Shown: one piece after another, positions 58,690 through 64,000 of the stretch | How positions within the stretch are numbered: position 1 is the stretch's first letter | Layout: each line of letters begins with the position of its first letter | Program-made: the position numbers and the translations under genes | The notes under the pieces: generated by a model | What the model was told of the DNA's origin: nothing | What the model saw: only the letters and a program-made list of their open reading frames with translations | Database searches by the model: none | Source: Zoroaster sp. YZ-2022 | Lineage: Eukaryota > Echinodermata > Asteroidea > Forcipulatida > Zoroasteridae | Assembly: GCA_029582265.1 (NCBI GenBank) | Contig: CM055828.1 | Location: 30,686,459-30,750,458, forward strand | Reading direction: 5' to 3' | DNA length: 64,000 bases

Positions 58690-59158
58690 CCCTCCTACAC
58701 ATGGAGGCCACTCCAATCCACAAAATTCTGCTCTTGAGCAACCTTCAGTACATAATGTACATACATGTACAAGCCTGCTGTCCTTTCCAAGTAATCTTAC
58801 AAAATCAACTGTGTGCCACCCAAGGTCACTGTAAATGTTTGAACATATGCAATGTATCAATGGGAGACCACTTTACCCTGCAATCTCAGTGGTGTGACAG
58901 TGCACAGAAGGGTAACCATAGGAGGCCACTGGTAACAGCTAATGGCTTGGAGTGGCCTGAATGGGTTGTTTCAAAAATTGCACTGATTGTAGGAGGGTTA
59001 ATATGGCCTGCAATGTATCAATGGGAGACCACCTTACCCTGCAATCTCAGTGGTGTGACAGTGCACAGAAGGGTAACCATAGGAGGCCACTGGTAACAGC
59101 TAATGGCTTGGAGTGGCTTGAATGGGTTGTGTCAAAAATTGCACTGATTGTAGAAGGG
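58690..59158. mobile_element. piggyBac-like MITE, family C, copy 2, with internal tandem duplication
   Basis: Begins 'ccctcctacacatggaggcc'; one end at 58997 ('gtaggaggg' then TTAA) and a second at 59158 ('gtagaaggg' then TTAA). About 160 bp (58838-58997) is repeated at 59004-59158, giving two right ends in tandem. Confidence 0.75.
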
Positions 59159-59344
59159 TTAAATTAAATGTACTTCATCATGTACTTTTGTACTATCTAT
59201 GAGCATAACACGAACAGAAATTATATTCACACTAATTGCAGGATACTTGGATATTAAATACACTGTATAATGTTATATGAGATTATAATGTCACACCTTC
59301 CTCTAATGGTTATAAATAGATGTTTAACTGTTTAGATAGTATGT

Positions 59345-59460
59345 AACCCCCACCTCCAGATGGATTCAGGAATGATTTATGCGCCTGATGAGCTGGGGTA
59401 ATAATAAAAAATGCGACTTGAGCAGTCCACATTATTATTATTATTATTATCCTATATGGA
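59345..59460 (+). mobile_element. SINE 3' fragment with ATT tail
   Basis: 'gattcaggaatgatttatgc' and 'aaatgcgacttgagcagtcc' followed by ATT repeats. Diverged member of the same SINE group. Confidence 0.6.
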
Positions 59461-59619
59461 GCTAATTTTGTATTGAATGTACCCTGTACACGCGTATGCC
59501 ATAATTATAAATGGATTTTACTTCAAGAAGAATTTGATTCAATCTACATGTGAATAATTGGATTGTTCAGAGTTAGATGCTTCCATACATTATAATAAGC
59601 TTCTGTAGACTTGTGTCCT

Positions 59620-59822
59620 AGAGCAAGCCACTTCACAGGGTACAGGTTAATACATGTATATTGTGGTTGAAAAAGCTTCTGATGCACTACAGCAGCTCAG
59701 GGCTGTATACTCCCCAGGGAGCTGAGATAGTTTAAGGATTGATATTGTCCCAATGACCAGGGATAATATGTAAAAGTGCCTTGTATCCTTTGGCAATAAA
59801 TCCAGTTATTATTATTATTACT
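59620..59822 (+). mobile_element. SINE fragment with ATT tail
   Basis: 'ctgtatactccccagggagc' and 'gtgccttgtatcctttggc', then TTA repeats at 59805-59820. 5' part eroded. Confidence 0.6.
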
Positions 59823-60390
59823 TATTGTGTTCAAGGGCATTTATTATACAGATCCATACAATAAAAAATGCATTTTAATTTCTACGTGATTATTAGAGAG
59901 ATGTGTATTATCAGCAAGATTTTATTCATACAATAAAAAAATATAGTTTTAATTTCTATATGTGGTTATTACAGAGATTTACATCAGCATCTGTCAATAT
60001 ATGAAGCAACAGCTGGTGAGAATACCACCAGGTTTTTTGGAGGTGTGTCATCCGATTGACCAATCAACAGTCTACTTTGGTGGGCATAAACATTTTGTTG
60101 TCCCTGTCCAAAGTTGACTAATCATATCAACAAAACCTGGCTGCAGTTAGAACGAGACTCACTGTCAACATATTTTTACAACAATGCTGTCTCAACAGCC
60201 TGTAATCATTCCCATTGGGTCATTTATTTTGATAAAACACCCAATGGTAACATTGTAGCTACACCCACTTGAGATATTGTACAATCATCACATCTAACAA
60301 CATCAGCATTTAAAACAAAAACCTTTAAAATGTGACAGATAAAACAAATTTAGTGCTGTGATAGGTAAAACTTGTAGCTTTGCATGGTGA
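59823..60390. other. Intergenic, nothing recognised
   Basis: Contains a direct pair around 'ttttaatttctac/at' near 59874 and 59950. No gene. Confidence 0.4.
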
Positions 60391-60397
60391 GGAGGAT

Positions 60398-60562
60398 AAG
60401 TAAGACTAATTGCGGTGACACCATGTGAAATTCTCAATTCTCCTGAGGACGATTAGAGCACACTGACCAAAACGTCGAGTTGTACCTCCAGTTCTTTTCA
60501 GAACTAATTACTACTCAATTGAGAATTTCACATGGTGTCACCGCAATTAGTCTTACTTAGTG
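60398..60562. mobile_element. Palindromic element related to the exon insertion at 2992
   Basis: Arms 'taagactaattgcggtgaca' and 'tgtcaccgcaattagtctta' surround 'ctcctgaggacgattagagc' and 'aacgtcgagttgtacctc'. The hammerhead-like core is degraded here (AAAAC instead of GAAAC). Another left-arm copy is at about 61315-61372, sharing the upstream 'cttgtagctttgcatggtga'. Confidence 0.75.
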
Positions 60563-60690
60563 CTGTGAGTTACCGGTTAGTTTGCTTACCAGTTAGTTTG
60601 CTAACCGGTTAACTGAAACTTTCACAGTCAGTTACCCGGTTAACAGAAAGTCAGCTCCCGACGGTCACAACAAACTAGATAGTTGGCCAA
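60560..60690. mobile_element. Element rich in GGTTAACC motifs, partial copy 2
   Basis: 'agtgctgtgagttaccggtt' and 'ctaaccggttaactgaaact', then 'acaaactagatagttggcc' as in 34967-35216. The right end is missing. Confidence 0.55.
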
Positions 60691-60697
60691 TTGAATT

Positions 60698-60968
60698 AAA
60701 ACCCTAACCCCCTAGGTATTCTGACTAGGAACATTCCCGAATCCTCCAAAATCCATCAGTGCACTTTTGGAAACATGCCCTTATCTTCAAAATGCACCAT
60801 GCATTTTCGTTGATCTCTCATATTCAGCACATATGGCCTATACTTCTTGCCAGGTAGTAATTTTGCGCCATTTGAAGAGGTAAAAGTACGAGTTTCCAAC
60901 AGTGCTGAATTTTTCAAAAAAAACGCCACTTGGAGGATTTTGATGGATTTGGGGTGGTTAGGGTTTAT
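60698..60968. mobile_element. MITE with AACCCTAACC ends, copy 2 (inverted)
   Basis: 'aaaaccctaaccccctaggt' at the left and 'ggggtggttagggttt' at the right; the interior matches the inverse of 27967-28220. Confidence 0.7.
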
Positions 60969-61514
60969 GTGTATATTTTTTCACAGAAAGCATCAATAAA
61001 CGCAATGATTGTTTAATAACCACTGCAGCAAAAAAGAAAGTCTAAAACAACAAAATGCACTGCAAATTATTCCAAAATTGTTGGGTGTTTTTTTTTTAAT
61101 GATTAAAACTTGAAAGTTCCACTCTATTCCACAGATCAAATTGAAGGAGGGAGTGGGAGAGCTCAAAAAAGGGGAGAAAAACCAGGAATACAAAGTACAA
61201 TTAGTAGCCCAGATCTGTACCAAAATAGTTTAGAGAAACTGGATATTGCCACATACATTTTTAAGGGGAAATCACATGTAGCCAGCCAGTAGCCTGAACC
61301 AATAAACTTTGATAAAACTTGTAGCTTTGCATGGTGAGACTAATTGCAGTGACACCATGTGAAATTCTCTATTAATACTTAATAAACTTTGAGTTTTATA
61401 TTTCAAGTGCCACAAAGACTACAATTATAAGTCACTCTGACACTTGAAATAAGTATGTGGCAATAACCGTGAATAAACAATTATGAAAGAAATGTTCATG
61501 TAAGCTCTTTTTCG

Positions 61515-61958
61515 GAACGAATGTCGTATCCGACTGCCACCTTTTAAGGGGATTTTTGGAATTTGTTTGCAACCACTAACCAGTTAAAAAAAATTCTATC
61601 GATTTTTGGGGGTACAGAAAGCGTAAACTATCTTTAAAATCCAATTTTATGATGGTTTTCGGACTTTATTTCTCTTCTAAAAAAATCCTCCCCTTCAGAA
61701 AATAGAAGGATCCTATTATAGTTGCCACTGTGTATGTACAATGACTGTGTTGGAGGAGTTGACAAGATCAGACTGACATGACTGAGGAAGTCATCGTATA
61801 CCAAAAATGCCTGATTTTTCATAAAATAAATATCCTGGAATAATTTGAAGTATATGTCCATCATCATCCATATGTTCTCCACCTTACTAGGTAGGTAAGA
61901 TTACAATATTGGTTATATTGAATGAGAAGAAGTGGCGGTCGCATACGACATTCTACCC
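61515..61958. mobile_element. TIR element ('gaatgtcgtatccgactgcc' ends)
   Basis: Left 'cgaatgtcgtatccgactgc' and right 'gtggcggtcgcatacgacat' are inverted, about 440 bp apart. No ORF of note. Confidence 0.65.
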
Positions 61959-62221
61959 CCTTTTTCATGTTTTTCTGAAACTATATATTCCCAATATGAC
62001 TATGACTCCGAGTTTCAGCATGATCATTGTGATGATCATGATGATTGGGCAAATTGTTTGCATTGAATGTATTGCATTACAACTGATGATTGGTTGGTAG
62101 ACCTAATGTCGTTTGGTCATAGACATTTGGATGACCTGGTCCTACACATAGTTCATGTCCTTGCTATAAAATAGTAATATGATCAGGGGACCGTACGGGA
62201 GATCGATTTTGTAATTGTCAC

Positions 62222-62525
62222 ATGGAGTGTCGTGACCGAGCGGTCTAGCTTACCGGACTCAAGTTCTGGTGTTAGCAGCAGAATGTGGGTTCGAATCCCG
62301 GCCGTGACACTTGTGTCCTTCCTTGAGCAAGACACTTAACCATAATTGCTTCTCTCCACCCAGGGGTTAAATGGGTACCTGTGAGGGCAGAGTTGGTTGG
62401 TTTTGCAGAGTTGGTTGATTAGCCCGATATGCGCTGTAATGGCAGCAATTGAGCTGTATACTCCCCAGGGAACTGAGATGGTTTCAGGAATGATTTATGA
62501 GCCTTATGATAGGCAGATTCACGGA
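62222..62525 (+). mobile_element. tRNA-derived SINE, plus strand
   Basis: Head 'gtgtcgtgaccgagcggtct' (A-box), 'gggttcgaatcccggcc' (B-box) at about 62287-62303, body 'cttgagcaagacacttaacc' and 'ggggttaaatgggtacctgt', 'gtatactccccagggaactg'. A tandem 'gcagagttggttg' pair occurs inside. The 3' tail is absent. Confidence 0.8.
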
Positions 62526-64000
62526 AGCGAACCGCATTACACCCTCATCAGCGGATTGACCGTTTTTAGTGTTGATGCGATGGAGGCCGGATCTTTCGGG
62601 AAGCCATTTTGTTTTCATGCAAAGTGCATGCATCGCATGCCGCGATAATCTTGTCAAAAGTTTTTTCTGTCGTCCAAATAGATCGCCGTTTTCGAGGTAA
62701 TTTGAACGTTATTTTTCCCCCTCCAACTTTGATCATATTTAGGCATAATAGGGGTACCTCCGTTTAATTTAAAAATGAAATAAATGCAATCTACGTTATT
62801 TAAACATTTTAAAACCAGCAATACTATTCATGAAAGTTGTTCGCTCACAACTTTTATGCGATGCACAAAAGTTGTATGCATACAACTTTTGTGCGCGATG
62901 TGCGAATCGAAGATCCCGGGGAAAAATTGCATAATTTTGCTGCATATTTTATCATGCTGCGTGATTGTTAAGGGGGAAATACCACATAAATGATGTCTAG
63001 TAATGGGTCATTTTGTGAATTTTTATCGTGAAATTTATAATAAAATGTTGTAATTTAGATAAATATTATTAAATATATGCCACATCGTTTTTGAAATGGT
63101 ATAACCCATATGAAAAATGGACTCTGCCCCAGGTATGCCGAAAGATGTTATGAAGTGGATCATTCCATTTTCCAAAATAGGGGGGTTCACCTAAATTATC
63201 CAAATTATGCACTCACTTACTGAACTAAAAATGATGCAACATGGTTAAAGTTTACTTAACTTAAATGATTACAAATTGTAAAGTTTAAAGTTACTTTATA
63301 AAAAAAAGTCATGGTTCACATATAGACTGTCAGTTAAGAGTTAATGTCCAATGTGCATTTGACAATAACTTTTAATAATTTCATCTTGGATTTTGGCAGC
63401 CATTTTGAATAAATAATGAGGTAAACAGAAAATGACATGCTTCAGTGAACACAATAATATATTTTCATATTTGTGCCAAATATAATTGTTCATTCTCATT
63501 TTCACCAAATAGTGCAATTTTTCCAAACAGCCTTTAAATTTGGTCAAATAGTGCAACAGCCTTAACATTTTGTGTGCATTTTACAGTTATATATATAAGC
63601 GTCAATTTTTATTCTAAAATATGGCGGCCATTTTGAATATATAATTAGGTATTCATCTTCCAGTGCGCACTGACAATGATGCGATTGGTTTACCAGAAAA
63701 CATAACTAAAATAAATGCCAACATAATGTCCATGGCATAAAATCTTAATACATGTAAAAACACATGTAAAATTTGTTAGTATATTCCTATGTACAGTAAC
63801 TATATAGCTCATCTGGTCACAACTTTTTGGCCCATTTTGCATATAAAATGGCACAAATTTTCCGAACACTAAAAGTCGTGTAACCTCACTTAGGCTCACC
63901 CTATAGAAGTGGTTGACCCCTCATTTTAAAGCATATTGAAAGTACTTTCAGATAAAAATAACATCAGTGTGATCAAAACAACTTGAAATTTTCATGAAAC
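62526..64000. other. Intergenic to window end
   Basis: No gene recognised. Contains the 32-bp perfect palindrome (62863-62894) and a repeated motif around 'ggcggccattttgaata' (about 63400 and 63622). Confidence 0.4.
62863..62894. repeat. Perfect 32-bp palindrome
   Basis: 'gcacaaaagttgtatg' followed at once by its exact reverse complement. A further 'acaacttttatgcga' copy lies just upstream (about 62847). Confidence 0.85.

Noticed and set aside
62222..62310. Functional tRNA gene (A and B boxes present)
   Set aside because: Acceptor and anticodon stems do not pair well, and the sequence continues into a SINE body shared with 46880-47250.

Overview
The window is AT-rich nuclear DNA of an invertebrate animal, most likely a marine deuterostome (echinoderm or hemichordate); the species is not resolved. 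The reasons are genes split into short exons with GT-AG introns, two recognisable animal gene families, tRNA-derived SINEs, LINE fragments, many short terminal-inverted-repeat elements and long tandem repeats. There are no operons, rRNAs, CRISPR arrays or functional tRNAs.

Left part (about 1-21.7 kb, + strand): one leucine-rich-repeat G-protein coupled receptor gene of the relaxin-receptor/GRL101 type (LGR). About twenty copies of a 72-bp, phase-2 LRR exon lie in tandemly duplicated blocks. Some are open with good splice sites and others are decayed. They are followed by a last LRR-like exon (19964-20050) and one exon holding all seven transmembrane helices (20644-21712). The 5' exons are outside the window. 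Two duplicated introns carry arrays of a 39-bp repeat (about 74 and 27 copies) and a LINE fragment.

Middle (about 21.7-36.6 kb): no confident gene. It contains a G-rich repeat array inside a transposon-like element, a composite fold-back element, a 131-bp satellite made from half of a palindromic MITE, SINE pieces and a perfect 94-bp-arm hairpin.

UCP locus (36.65-41.78 kb, - strand): a complete five-coding-exon mitochondrial uncoupling protein gene of 316 codons, including a short last exon that simple ORF calling misses.

Right part (about 42-64 kb): no confident gene. It is dominated by TTAA-flanked MITEs, nested insertions, SINEs, a 3.8-kb array of a 22-bp repeat with a higher-order period near 638 bp, and a 1.5-kb DNA-transposon remnant.

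The two genes have no visible functional link. The main interest is how exons, introns and small transposons have been amplified into arrays.
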